Source: CBFHSF01 sp965658445 (GTDB lineage Bacteria; Bacteroidota; Bacteroidia; Flavobacteriales; Schleiferiaceae). Taken from it: DNA of 64,000 nt. A program made the position numbers and the translations under genes. This document shows, one piece after another, positions 52,682-61,327 of the stretch. How positions within the stretch are numbered: position 1 is the first letter of the stretch; each line of letters begins with the position of its first letter. The stretch is taken from NCBI GenBank assembly GCA_965658445.1, contig CBFHSF010000003.1, positions 1 to 64,000 of the forward strand, in the 5' to 3' direction. The notes below the pieces were generated by a model. The model had not been told where the DNA came from, did no database searches, and was given only the letters and a program-made list of their open reading frames with translations.

Positions 52682-54394
52682 CTATTTCTCAACCAGCGAA
52701 ACCATCAAATTATCCCCCTCCTTAGTAACGTTTACAAGCCCGTGATTTCTAAGGCCTTTGAAGCTTTTGTCCCATTGTTTGTTGCTCAATTGGGACTGCC
52801 CTTTTAATTCATTTAAGTCCAATTGTTTCGCCTTGGAAAGAAGGTTAAAAACGATTTTTTCATTGTCGTTTAACTCAGAGCCTTTTTTGCCCTCAAAGAC
52901 TTCTGGTTTCATTTGAGGGAAGAACAAAACTTCTTGAATGGAGGACTGGTTGGTCAACATCATGATCAAACGGTCCATTCCAATTCCCAATCCGGCCGTA
53001 GGGGGCATACCGTATTCTAGGGCTCGCAAAAAGTCTTGGTCAATAAACATGGCCTCGTCGTCCCCTTTTTCGGAAAGGGTTAGCTGCGCCTCAAAGCGCT
53101 CCCTTTGATCTATGGGGTCATTGAGTTCCGTGTAGGCATTTGCCAGTTCTTTTCCATTGACCATCAACTCAAATCGCTCGGTCAATTCGGGGTTGTCTCT
53201 GTGCTTTTTACAAAGGGGAGACATCTCAACGGGATAATCGGTTATAAAGGTGGGCTGTATATAGGTGTGTTCACATTTTTCCCCAAAGATTTCATCGATG
53301 AGTTTTCCTTTACCCATGGTTTCATCCACCTCGATTTCGAGAGATTTTGCAATCTCGCGAATTTCGTCTTCTGACTTTCCGTTGAGGTCGTGACCCGTAT
53401 GCGTTTTAATAGCTTCCAAGATGGGAACTCGTGGGTAAGGCGCCTTGAACTCAATGGTGTTGTCTCCAACTGTTGTTTGGCTGGTTCCATTGGTTTCGAT
53501 GGCTACTTTTTCCAATAGGTTTTCTGTGAACTCCATCATCCAGTTGTAGTCCTTGTACGCCACGTAAATTTCCATGGCAGTAAACTCTGGGTTGTGGGTT
53601 CTGTCCATTCCTTCATTGCGGAAGTTTCTAGAAAACTCGTATACACCATCAAAACCACCTACGATCAAGCGCTTTAGGTAAAGCTCATTGGCGATTCTCA
53701 AATACAAGGGAATGTCCAATGCATTGTGATGGGTTACAAAAGGACGAGCAGCAGCACCTCCTGGAATGGGTTGCAAAACGGGAGTGTCTACTTCTAAATA
53801 TCCTGCAGCGTTAAAGGTGTTACGCATGGCGTTAAACACTTTTGTGCGCTTCTCAAAAATCTCTTTTACTGGTTGGTTTACCACGAGGTCCACGTAGCGT
53901 TGACGGTATCTCAACTCGGGGTCAGAGAAGGCATCGTGGGTGTTTCCGTCTGCATCGGTTTTTACGATAGGAAGGGGGCGCAAAGACTTTGACAAAACGT
54001 CAAAGGACTTAACCATAATGGAAAGCTCACCTGTCTGAGTAGTAAACAAATGACCTTCGGCACCGATAAAGTCGCCGATGTCCAACAATTTTTTGAAAAC
54101 GTCATTGTAGGCCGTCTTGTCTTCATCCGGACAAATTTCATCGCGGTTGAAGTACAATTGAATGCGACCTGAAGAATCTTGAAGAACGGCAAAGGAAGCC
54201 TTACCCATAACGCGTTTGGTCATCAATCGACCGGCGATCTTGACCTTAATGCCGTCTTCTGGGTTGCTGGTAATTTCCTCTGCGAGGTGCGTCACCTCAT
54301 AGCCGCTTTGTGGAAAGGGCTCAATGCCCATGTCACGCATTTTCTGCATGGCTTCGCGACGTACTAGTTCTTGTTCTGACAAGATTCTTGACAT
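52682..54394 (-). CDS. lysS: Lysyl-tRNA synthetase, class II, with C-terminal extension
   Basis: 570 residues. N-terminal OB anticodon-binding domain (KVKIAGRLMTKRVMGKASFAVLQDSSGRIQLYF), class II motif 2 (YEFSRNFRNEGMDRTHNPEFTAMEIYVAYKDY) and motif 3 (GLGIGMDRLIMMLT). Typical LysRS ends soon after the RDVLLFPxMxP segment (here EVLFFPQMKPE, near 505); this one carries about 65 more residues (NEKIVFNLLSKAKQLDLNELKGQSQLSNKQWDKSFKGLRNHGLV…) resembling a winged helix, common in Bacteroidota. Own promoter at 54411. Confidence 0.96.
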   Translation of the reverse strand: MSRILSEQELVRREAMQKMRDMGIEPFPQSGYEVTHLAEEITSNPEDGIKVKIAGRLMTKRVMGKASFAVLQDSSGRIQLYFNRDEICPDEDKTAYNDVFKKLLDIGDFIGAEGHLFTTQTGELSIMVKSFDVLSKSLRPLPIVKTDADGNTHDAFSDPELRYRQRYVDLVVNQPVKEIFEKRTKVFNAMRNTFNAAGYLEVDTPVLQPIPGGAAARPFVTHHNALDIPLYLRIANELYLKRLIVGGFDGVYEFSRNFRNEGMDRTHNPEFTAMEIYVAYKDYNWMMEFTENLLEKVAIETNGTSQTTVGDNTIEFKAPYPRVPILEAIKTHTGHDLNGKSEDEIREIAKSLEIEVDETMGKGKLIDEIFGEKCEHTYIQPTFITDYPVEMSPLCKKHRDNPELTERFELMVNGKELANAYTELNDPIDQRERFEAQLTLSEKGDDEAMFIDQDFLRALEYGMPPTAGLGIGMDRLIMMLTNQSSIQEVLFFPQMKPEVFEGKKGSELNDNEKIVFNLLSKAKQLDLNELKGQSQLSNKQWDKSFKGLRNHGLVNVTKEGDNLMVSLVEK

Positions 54395-54410
54395 AGTTGA
54401 AAAAATTTTG

Positions 54411-54419
54411 GCAAAGATA
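54411..54419 (-). promoter_or_regulatory. -7 element for lysS
   Basis: TATCTTTGC on the minus strand, exact TAnnTTTG consensus, 16 bp before the ATG at 54394. Confidence 0.6.
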
Positions 54420-54505
54420 AGGCGTAATCCTGACTTTAAACAGGTTTAAAATGTTGCAATTTCTAATTGATTTTAAGGGGGTTAGCCAATTTCCCTTAGT
54501 CGTAA

Positions 54506-55288
54506 TTACAATGATGTAATAAAGCGGTAGATAGCTCTGGTCGTTTCTTCGACATTTTCTATATGACCCATATGCCCATCGGGAGTCAATAATTTATGAG
54601 AGACGGAGGGTGCTTGCATTTGTTCTTCTGAGGATTCCAATGCCAAAACGGGGTCTTTTTTTCCCGCCACAAAAAGAATGGGGTAAGGCGCAAAGTGAAG
54701 AATGACTTCTCGGTCCGGTCGGTTTTTCATTCCTTCTAATGCAGCAACAATTCCACGAAGGGGAGTCGCTAGGGCCTTTTTCTTGACTTCTTTTATTTCG
54801 GGTCTAAACAACTCTCTAGATTTAGGTCTGAAGAGGTTGGGAATGGCAATCCTCACAAAGGACTTTGCGTCTTTTTTTACTGTGGCAATGGCGCGATCGC
54901 GATCGCGTTTTTTGAGGTCAGTATCAGCTCGAGCCGTTGAGTAAAATAGTCCAAGCCCTTTGAGGTTGTCTGGGTACATTTCGGCGTATGCCAAAGCGAC
55001 GTACCCTCCCATGGAATGTCCAATGATGGCAACCTTCCTCAACCCCAGTTCTGAAACAACCGCCTGAACTTGATCTGCCATTTCTTCCATGCTGTGCACG
55101 TACCCAAGACAGTCTGTTTTTCCATGACCCAACAAATCAAATCGAATGATTCTATTTCGTTTTGACAACTGTGGAATCATGGCGTCCCACATGGAGGAAT
55201 CCTCCAAGAATCCGTGAAGTAAAATGACGGCCGGGCCCTTTCCGTCTTGAGTCACCTCAATAGAAATGCCTTTGTACAGGACCTCCAT
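54506..55288 (-). CDS. Alpha/beta hydrolase
   Basis: 260 residues from ATG 55288 (MEVLYKGISIEV). Catalytic triad can be placed: Ser in IIGHSMGGYVALAYAE (near 95), Asp in VAGKKDPVLAL (near 212) and His in TPDGHMGHIENVEE (near 240); the oxyanion HG is in ILLHGFLEDSSMWD. Cytoplasmic (no signal). General-purpose fold similar to BioH/esterase or haloperoxidase types; the substrate is not predictable. It starts 12 bp after the pepP stop, so they form one operon. Confidence 0.88.
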   Translation of the reverse strand: MEVLYKGISIEVTQDGKGPAVILLHGFLEDSSMWDAMIPQLSKRNRIIRFDLLGHGKTDCLGYVHSMEEMADQVQAVVSELGLRKVAIIGHSMGGYVALAYAEMYPDNLKGLGLFYSTARADTDLKKRDRDRAIATVKKDAKSFVRIAIPNLFRPKSRELFRPEIKEVKKKALATPLRGIVAALEGMKNRPDREVILHFAPYPILFVAGKKDPVLALESSEEQMQAPSVSHKLLTPDGHMGHIENVEETTRAIYRFITSL

Positions 55289-55300
55289 ATCCAAAGGAAT

Positions 55301-56590
55301 TTATGAGTTCATAAAGTCCTCTACCGCATCAATTTCGATGGGGATGTTTTTGGTGAGGTTTATCAAGCCGTTGTCTGTGATTACCAAATCGTCTTCTAAG
55401 CGAATACCAAGATTTTCTTCTGGAATGTAGATTCCAGGCTCACAGGTGAAAACATTGCCGGCTTCCATTTTTGTTGTCCAAAGGCCTACGTCGTGTACGT
55501 CCAAGCCAATGTAGTGACTGGTTCCGTGCATAAAGTACTTTTTGTAGGCAGGCCAGTTGGGGTCTTGGTTTTTGATATCTGTCTGGTCGATAAGTCCAAG
55601 CTCGAGGAGCTGACCTTCCATGATCTTTCCAACTTCTGTGTGGTAGTCCACGAGATTGTTGCCGGGAACCAATAGTTTTTCGGCTTCCTTCTTAACGTGA
55701 AGAACGGCGTTGTACACTTGCTTTTGTCTGTCTGTAAAGCGGCCACTTACCGGCAAGCAACGCGTGACGTCACAGGCGTAGTTGGCGTACTCGGCGCCGA
55801 CGTCAAACAGGATGAGTTCTCCGTCTTTACACTCGTCGTTGTTTTCGATGTAGTGAAGAACACATGCGTTGTATCCCGATCCAATGATCGGTGTATAAGC
55901 AAAACCTCTGGAGCGATTCATCAAAAACTCGTGCATAAATTCTGCTTCGAGTTCAAATTCCATAACTCCGGGTTTGATGTATTTCATTACGCGTTCGTAC
56001 CCCTTGGTAGTAATGTCTGCTGCCGTTTGCATAACTGCAATTTCAGCCTCAGATTTTACTGCTCTAATTTGGTGCATGATGGGTGCTGAGCGCTTGTAAT
56101 TGTGAAGGGGGTATTCGCTTCTGCATTTTTCTACAAAGCGGTCCTCGCGCGTTTGAACTTCTGTAGAAGCTCTCAAATGCTCATTCGTGTTCAAGTAAAC
56201 GTTCTCTGCATGTGACATCATTTCTTTAAAGACTTTGTCAAAATCAGAGAGCCAGTAAACGGATTGAATTCCCGAAGTGGCAAATGCGGATTCCTTTGAA
56301 TATTTTTCTCCTTCCCAAATTGCAATGGTAGGACTGGTTTCTCTCAAGAACAAAACCTCCTTGTGCTCTGTTTTGTAGGCATCCGGAAAAATTACGAGGA
56401 TGGACTCCTCTTGGTCAATTCCGGATAGATGGAAAATATCTGTGGCTTGCTTAAACGGCAGGGTCCCATCTGCACTGGTTGGATAGATGTCATTAGAATT
56501 GAAAATAGCCAGTGATTTTGGTTGAAGATGAGCGCAAAACTTTTTGCGGTTTTCTACAAACAATGACGAAGGGAGTGCCTGGTATCGCAT
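55301..56590 (-). CDS. pepP: Xaa-Pro aminopeptidase (aminopeptidase P)
   Basis: 429 residues. N-terminal creatinase-like domain (SSLFVENRKKFCAHLQPKSLAIFNSND), then the pita-bread M24 domain. The dinuclear metal ligands are all present: Asp in LILFDVGAEY and in YACDVTRCLPVSG, His in HGTSHYIGLDVHDVG, Glu in TCEPGIYI and Glu in GIRLEDDLVIT. It removes N-terminal residues ahead of proline. First gene of an operon with the downstream hydrolase. Confidence 0.93.
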   Translation of the reverse strand: MRYQALPSSLFVENRKKFCAHLQPKSLAIFNSNDIYPTSADGTLPFKQATDIFHLSGIDQEESILVIFPDAYKTEHKEVLFLRETSPTIAIWEGEKYSKESAFATSGIQSVYWLSDFDKVFKEMMSHAENVYLNTNEHLRASTEVQTREDRFVEKCRSEYPLHNYKRSAPIMHQIRAVKSEAEIAVMQTAADITTKGYERVMKYIKPGVMEFELEAEFMHEFLMNRSRGFAYTPIIGSGYNACVLHYIENNDECKDGELILFDVGAEYANYACDVTRCLPVSGRFTDRQKQVYNAVLHVKKEAEKLLVPGNNLVDYHTEVGKIMEGQLLELGLIDQTDIKNQDPNWPAYKKYFMHGTSHYIGLDVHDVGLWTTKMEAGNVFTCEPGIYIPEENLGIRLEDDLVITDNGLINLTKNIPIEIDAVEDFMNS

Positions 56591-56650
56591 GATTTTTATT
56601 TTGAACGGTTCTAAATAGAACTTTTTTGAAAAAAGCCCAGTATTGAGTTG

Positions 56651-56658
56651 TATTTTTG
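56651..56658 (+). promoter_or_regulatory. Promoter of sdhCAB
   Basis: TATTTTTG, exact consensus, with a TTG at 56626-56628 placed 22 bases upstream. The ATG is at 56702. Confidence 0.55.
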
Positions 56659-56701
56659 TGGGGTAAATATAAGTTAAACACTATTAATTTTTGCACTTCC
56701 T

Positions 56702-57382
56702 ATGGCAACAAAAGCTAAAGGATTGTTCGGTTCTTCTCTCGCCAGAAAATATTGGATGGCCGCAACCGGATTATTTCTATGTCTCTTTTTAATGGGGCAT
56801 CTCGCAGGGAACCTCCAGCTACTTTTACCAGCAGAAGAAGGTTCTCTTCAATTTAACGCATACGCCAAGTTCATGACTACGAATCCCGCGGTTAAGATCT
56901 TGTCTTATTTAACGTACATCAGTATCGTGCTTCACGCGATTGACGGCATCATCTTGACGCGTCAAAACAAAGCGGCACGACCCGAAAAATACGCAATGGA
57001 AAAAGCGTCCGCCAACTCGAGTTGGGCGTCTCGTTCTATGGCACTCTTGGGAATCATCACCCTTGTTTTCATCATTATTCACATGAAGAGCTTCTGGTAC
57101 GAAATGCACTTTGGTTCTCTTCCCATGGACGCTGACGGCAACAAGGACTTGTACGCCATTACTGCGGCTGCCTTTACCAACATCTGGTACACCTTATTCT
57201 ACGTGTTGGCTATGGCTGCTTTGGCCTTCCACTTGAGCCACGGATTTGCCAGCGCATTCCAATCTATGGGCCTCAATCACCCAAAATACAATCCCTTGAT
57301 CAAAGGGGCTGGAAAGGCGTTTTCAATTCTCGTTCCTGCGGCATTTGCCATCATTCCATTGTACCTATATCTAAATCAGTAA
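56702..57382 (+). CDS. sdhC: Succinate dehydrogenase cytochrome b subunit
   Basis: 226 residues with five hydrophobic helices, the fold of the single-subunit, di-heme type B anchors (FrdC of Wolinella, SdhC of Bacillus). Candidate heme-ligand histidines lie in LFLMGHLAGNLQ, ISIVLHAIDGI, FIIIHMKSFWYEMHFG and ALAFHLSHGFASAFQSMG. It anchors the flavoprotein and Fe-S subunits to the membrane and reduces menaquinone. First gene of the operon; sdhA starts 6 bp later. Confidence 0.94.
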   Translation: MATKAKGLFGSSLARKYWMAATGLFLCLFLMGHLAGNLQLLLPAEEGSLQFNAYAKFMTTNPAVKILSYLTYISIVLHAIDGIILTRQNKAARPEKYAMEKASANSSWASRSMALLGIITLVFIIIHMKSFWYEMHFGSLPMDADGNKDLYAITAAAFTNIWYTLFYVLAMAALAFHLSHGFASAFQSMGLNHPKYNPLIKGAGKAFSILVPAAFAIIPLYLYLNQ

Positions 57383-57388
57383 GAAACC

Positions 57389-59395
57389 ATGGCTATAAAG
57401 TTAGATTCTAAAATCCCAGAAGGGCAAATAGGAGAAAAGTGGTCAAAACACAAAGGAGAAATTCCTTTGGTAAGCCCCGCCAACAAGAGACTAATTGACG
57501 TGATTGTAGTAGGTACCGGATTGGCCGGAAGCTCTGCAGCCGCTTCTCTTGCCGAGATGGGTTACAACGTAAAGGCATTTTGCTTTCAAGATTCTGCACG
57601 TAGAGCACACTCTATTGCAGCTCAAGGAGGTATCAACGCCGCTAAAAACTATCAAAACGACGGGGACTCAGTATACCGTCTTTTCTATGATACCGTAAAG
57701 GGTGGTGATTACCGCGCTCGCGAAGCTAACGTTCACCGTTTGGCAGAGGTGTCTACCAATATTATTGACCAATGTGTGGCTCAGGGTGTACCCTTTGCTC
57801 GCGATTACGGTGGTCTTTTGGACAACCGTTCTTTTGGTGGGGTACAGGTAAGCCGTACTTTCTACGCCAAAGGTCAAACCGGACAACAACTTTTGCTTGG
57901 AGCGTACTCGGCGTTGAACCGTCAGGTAGCTAAGGGTAAGGTAGAGATGTTCTCACGTCACGAAATGATGGAACTCGTTATCGTTGACGGTAAAGCTCGT
58001 GGAATCATCGCTCGCGATTTGACTACGGGTAAGTTGGAGAGACATTCTGCTCACGCTGTATTGTTGTGTACAGGAGGTTACGGAAACGTATTCTTCTTGT
58101 CTACCAACGCCATGGGGTCTAATGTGACCGCGGCTTGGAAAGCACACAAAAAGGGAGCGGCTATGGCCAACCCATGTTACACTCAAATTCACCCAACGTG
58201 TATTCCAGTATCGGGCACACACCAAAGTAAGTTGACTTTGATGTCAGAGTCTTTGAGAAACGACGGTAGAATTTGGGTTCCCAAGAAGAAAGAAGATGCA
58301 GAAGCCATTCGCGAAGGTCGCAAGCACCCCAACGATTTGTCTGCAGACGAAAGAGATTACTACCTAGAGCGCAGATACCCTGCCTTTGGAAACTTGGTTC
58401 CACGTGATGTGGCATCAAGAGCAGCTAAAGAGCGTTGTGATGCAGGCTTTGGAGTAAATAAAACAGGAGAAGCGGTTTACCTTGATTTCGCTTCTGCCAT
58501 TGAGCGTTACGGAAAAGAGCAAGCCCACATCAAGGGGATGCACAATCCAACAGACGCTGAAATTAAAGAATTAGGAGAAGGCGTGGTTGAGGCCAAGTAC
58601 GGTAACCTCTTCCAGATGTACGAAAAGATTACAGCGTCTAACCCCTACAAGGAGCCCATGATGATTTACCCCGCGGTTCACTACACTATGGGTGGTCTTT
58701 GGGTAGATTACAACTTGATGACTTCGGTTCCAGGTTGTTTTGCCTTGGGAGAAGCCAACTTCTCTGATCACGGAGCCAACCGTTTAGGAGCCTCTGCGCT
58801 AATGCAAGGTCTGGCCGATGGTTACTTCGTAGCTCCTTACACCGTTGGAGAGTTCTTGTCAAATGACATTAGAACTGGAAAAATCCCAACAGATTCTCCA
58901 GAATTTGAAGCGGCGGAGAAAGCGGTAACCGACCAAATCAATCAGTTCATAAACAACAAGGGAACCAAATCTGTTGACTATTTCCACAGAAAGCTCGGTC
59001 TTATCATGTGGAACAAGTGTGGAATGGCTCGTAACGAAGAAGGTCTTAAAGAGGCTATCGCCGAAATCAGAGCCCTACGCGATGAGTTCTACAAAGAGGT
59101 AAAAGTTCCCGGTTCAGCAGACGGCACCAACCAAGAGTTGGAAAAAGCAGGTCGCGTTGCAGACTTTATGGAATTGGGAGAATTGATGTGTGTTGATGCA
59201 CTCAACCGCAACGAATCTTGTGGAGGTCACTTTAGAGAAGAGTACCAATCCGAAGAAGGAGAAGCGCTCAGAGATGACGAAAACTTCGCCTACGTATCTG
59301 CTTGGGAATACACAGGAGACCCAAGCACCTCTATCCTTCACAAAGAAGAATTGAAATTCGAAAATGTTGAATTAAAGACTCGCTCTTACAAATAA
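57389..59395 (+). CDS. sdhA: Succinate dehydrogenase / fumarate reductase flavoprotein subunit
   Basis: 668 residues. FAD-binding Rossmann motif VIVVGTGLAGSSAAASLAEMGYNV (near 35-58); covalent FAD attachment His in RRAHSIAAQGGINAAKN; substrate-site His and Arg in QIHPTCIPVSGTHQSKLTLMSESLRNDGRIW, HYTMGGLWVDYN and GANRLGASALMQGLADG. C-terminal segment NESCGGHFREEYQ is typical. It oxidises succinate in the TCA cycle and donates to SdhB. Middle gene of sdhCAB. Confidence 0.97.
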   Translation: MAIKLDSKIPEGQIGEKWSKHKGEIPLVSPANKRLIDVIVVGTGLAGSSAAASLAEMGYNVKAFCFQDSARRAHSIAAQGGINAAKNYQNDGDSVYRLFYDTVKGGDYRAREANVHRLAEVSTNIIDQCVAQGVPFARDYGGLLDNRSFGGVQVSRTFYAKGQTGQQLLLGAYSALNRQVAKGKVEMFSRHEMMELVIVDGKARGIIARDLTTGKLERHSAHAVLLCTGGYGNVFFLSTNAMGSNVTAAWKAHKKGAAMANPCYTQIHPTCIPVSGTHQSKLTLMSESLRNDGRIWVPKKKEDAEAIREGRKHPNDLSADERDYYLERRYPAFGNLVPRDVASRAAKERCDAGFGVNKTGEAVYLDFASAIERYGKEQAHIKGMHNPTDAEIKELGEGVVEAKYGNLFQMYEKITASNPYKEPMMIYPAVHYTMGGLWVDYNLMTSVPGCFALGEANFSDHGANRLGASALMQGLADGYFVAPYTVGEFLSNDIRTGKIPTDSPEFEAAEKAVTDQINQFINNKGTKSVDYFHRKLGLIMWNKCGMARNEEGLKEAIAEIRALRDEFYKEVKVPGSADGTNQELEKAGRVADFMELGELMCVDALNRNESCGGHFREEYQSEEGEALRDDENFAYVSAWEYTGDPSTSILHKEELKFENVELKTRSYK

Positions 59396-59403
59396 GATAA
59401 AGT

Positions 59404-60156
59404 ATGAAGTTAACATTGAAAATCTGGCGCCAGAACGGCCCAAATGACAAAGGAAGAATTGAAACATACCCTGCGAACAACGTTTCTGAGGACATGTCCT
59501 TCCTTGAGATGTTAGACGTTCTCAATGAAGAGCTCATCGAGAAAGACATTGAGCCCGTTGTTTTCGACCACGACTGTCGCGAAGGAATTTGTGGAATGTG
59601 TTCTCTCTTTATCAACGGAGAAGCTCACGGTCCCGGTCGTGGAGTAACTACGTGTCAATTGCACATGAGAGAGTTCAACGACGGTGATACCGTATACATT
59701 GAGCCCTTCCGCTCCAAGGCATTCCCCGTAGTGAAAGACTTGATGGTAGATCGCTCTGCCTTTGATAGAGTTCAGCAAGCCGGTGGATACATCTCAGTAA
59801 ACACTTCTGGAAACACCATTGATGCCAACGCCATTCCCGTGCCCAAAGAAGATGCGGACAACGCATTTGACGCGGCTACTTGTATTGGCTGTGGTGCATG
59901 TGTTGCTACGTGTAAAAACTCTTCGGCGATGCTATTCGTATCGGCCAAGGTGTCTCAGTTCTCATTGCTTCCTCAAGGTAAGCCAGAGGCTCGTGAAAGA
60001 GTTCTCAACATGGTTCACCAAATGGATTTGGAAGGTTTTGGAAACTGTACCAACACAGGAGCTTGTGAGGTAGAGTGTCCCAAGGGAATTTCTCTTGAAA
60101 ACATAGCAAGAATGAATCGTGACTTCTTAGCTGCTAGCTTGTCAAGCGCTAAGTAG
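59404..60156 (+). CDS. sdhB: Succinate dehydrogenase iron-sulfur subunit
   Basis: 250 residues. Plant-type ferredoxin domain with the [2Fe-2S] ligands in FDHDCREGICGMCSLFINGEAHGPGRGVTTCQ; then two ferredoxin-type clusters: CIGCGACVATCKNSS and the matching distal cysteines in NCTNTGACEVECPKGI. These hold the [4Fe-4S] and [3Fe-4S] centres that carry electrons from SdhA to SdhC. Last gene of the operon, followed by a terminator at 60181. Confidence 0.96.
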   Translation: MKLTLKIWRQNGPNDKGRIETYPANNVSEDMSFLEMLDVLNEELIEKDIEPVVFDHDCREGICGMCSLFINGEAHGPGRGVTTCQLHMREFNDGDTVYIEPFRSKAFPVVKDLMVDRSAFDRVQQAGGYISVNTSGNTIDANAIPVPKEDADNAFDAATCIGCGACVATCKNSSAMLFVSAKVSQFSLLPQGKPEARERVLNMVHQMDLEGFGNCTNTGACEVECPKGISLENIARMNRDFLAASLSSAK

Positions 60157-60180
60157 GTAGAACATACATTTTGTAAGAAG

Positions 60181-60205
60181 CCCGGCCGTTTGGTCGGGTT
60201 TTTTT
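60181..60205 (+). terminator. Terminator of sdhCAB
   Basis: CCCGGCC-GTTT-GGTCGGG stem-loop (60181-60198, one G-T pair) followed by seven T. Confidence 0.88.
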
Positions 60206-60397
60206 GTTATTAGAAATCAACCTTGCGGTATAAAAAATCGTCTCTAGTCTCAAAAGTGAGACTGAATAAATTCGATTTTAGGAAAACCCTGTGCCTTTTT
60301 TAATTATTTGCTCATAATGTGGGATTCGTAAAGTGGTTTTTGCTGGGAAAGGACAGTAGGTTTATCTCGTCCAAATCAAACGTAAAAACCCACTGCT

Positions 60398-61033
60398 ATG
60401 AACCAGAAAGTATTTACCCGATTCGTATTTGTTTTCCTTTTGCTTCAATCCGTATTGGTCTGGGGACAACAAACTCGCGACTACACCCCTGATTTTAGTT
60501 CTGATTACAGAATTGAAAGTCGTTTTGGCTTGGGGGTCATGTCTCCTAGGGGAACGTCTGATTATCAAACCAACCCCTCCCCTCAAATTTTGATCTCATT
60601 AGGGTTGGTCAGCCCTTCGAACTTTATATACGGGTTTAAGTTGACTTTGGCCCCCTTGCTGGGGTCGGATTCACTGAAAGTCCGTAAAGACGATTTATAC
60701 ACATCTGAGTACCCAGAGGTAATGTCTTCTATGGGCGTCTTTTTTGGATTTACCACATCCCGTAAATCCGGTTGGTCTACGGGAATGCAATTCGGCGCAG
60801 GGGGAATCGTAATGGACACTCACGTGGAAAGAGGGGAAGAGGAAAATACTGATGAAGAGTTGCGCTTGTTTTATGTGGACGTAGATTGGGAGGTAAAGAA
60901 GTATCTTAAAGGAGGTGATGCGTTAGGTTTTGTTTTGGGCGTGAGAACGACACCTCGGAATTGGATAACGGAACCCATCAAAGGCAAGTACTATGAAAAG
61001 TGGATTACAGCCACTCTTTTTTATGAATTGTAA
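60398..61033 (+). CDS. Hypothetical exported beta-barrel-like protein
   Basis: 211 residues with a signal peptide (MNQKVFTRFVFVFLLLQSVLVWGQ). The mature part shows alternating aromatic/glycine strands (FGLGVMSPRG, FIYGFKLTLAP, MGVFFGFTT, GMQFGAGG, LFYVDVDWEVKKYL) and ends in TATLFYEL, consistent with a small outer-membrane barrel. No family recognised. It sits alone between sdhB and tatA; the 240 bp before it (after the sdh terminator) show no other feature. Confidence 0.7.
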   Translation: MNQKVFTRFVFVFLLLQSVLVWGQQTRDYTPDFSSDYRIESRFGLGVMSPRGTSDYQTNPSPQILISLGLVSPSNFIYGFKLTLAPLLGSDSLKVRKDDLYTSEYPEVMSSMGVFFGFTTSRKSGWSTGMQFGAGGIVMDTHVERGEEENTDEELRLFYVDVDWEVKKYLKGGDALGFVLGVRTTPRNWITEPIKGKYYEKWITATLFYEL

Positions 61034-61084
61034 GAGGACAAAATTTAGCCGAGAACCCTGCGTTTATTACCCATCAAATATTTG

Positions 61085-61092
61085 TACCTTTG
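61085..61092 (+). promoter_or_regulatory. -7 element for tatA-gatA-mltD
   Basis: TACCTTTG, exact consensus, 21 bp before the tatA ATG. Confidence 0.5.
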
Positions 61093-61113
61093 GCGCCACT
61101 AAAGAGTTAACAA

Positions 61114-61317
61114 ATGAACATGTTATCTGTATTTCTCGGGATGATTGGTCCCTGGCAAATTGCCATCATTGTAGTTCTTGTTCTCCTTCTTTTCGGCGGA
61201 CGTAAAATCCCTGAATTGATGAGAGGCCTTGGCGGTGGAATTAAAGAGTTTAAGGACGCAGTTAAGGAGGACGAAGAAAAAGATGGAAACAAAATAGACG
61301 ATCAAAAGAAGGACTAA
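61114..61317 (+). CDS. tatA: Twin-arginine translocase subunit TatA
   Basis: 67 residues: a short N-terminal periplasmic part, TM helix (IGPWQIAIIVVLVLLLF), the FGGRKIPELMRGLGGGIKEFKDA hinge and amphipathic helix with the conserved F-G and L-G, and a charged tail. TatA forms the pore for folded Tat substrates. No tatC is present in the window. gatA begins 10 bp after the stop. Confidence 0.93.
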   Translation: MNMLSVFLGMIGPWQIAIIVVLVLLLFGGRKIPELMRGLGGGIKEFKDAVKEDEEKDGNKIDDQKKD

Positions 61318-61327
61318 ATCTCCATTG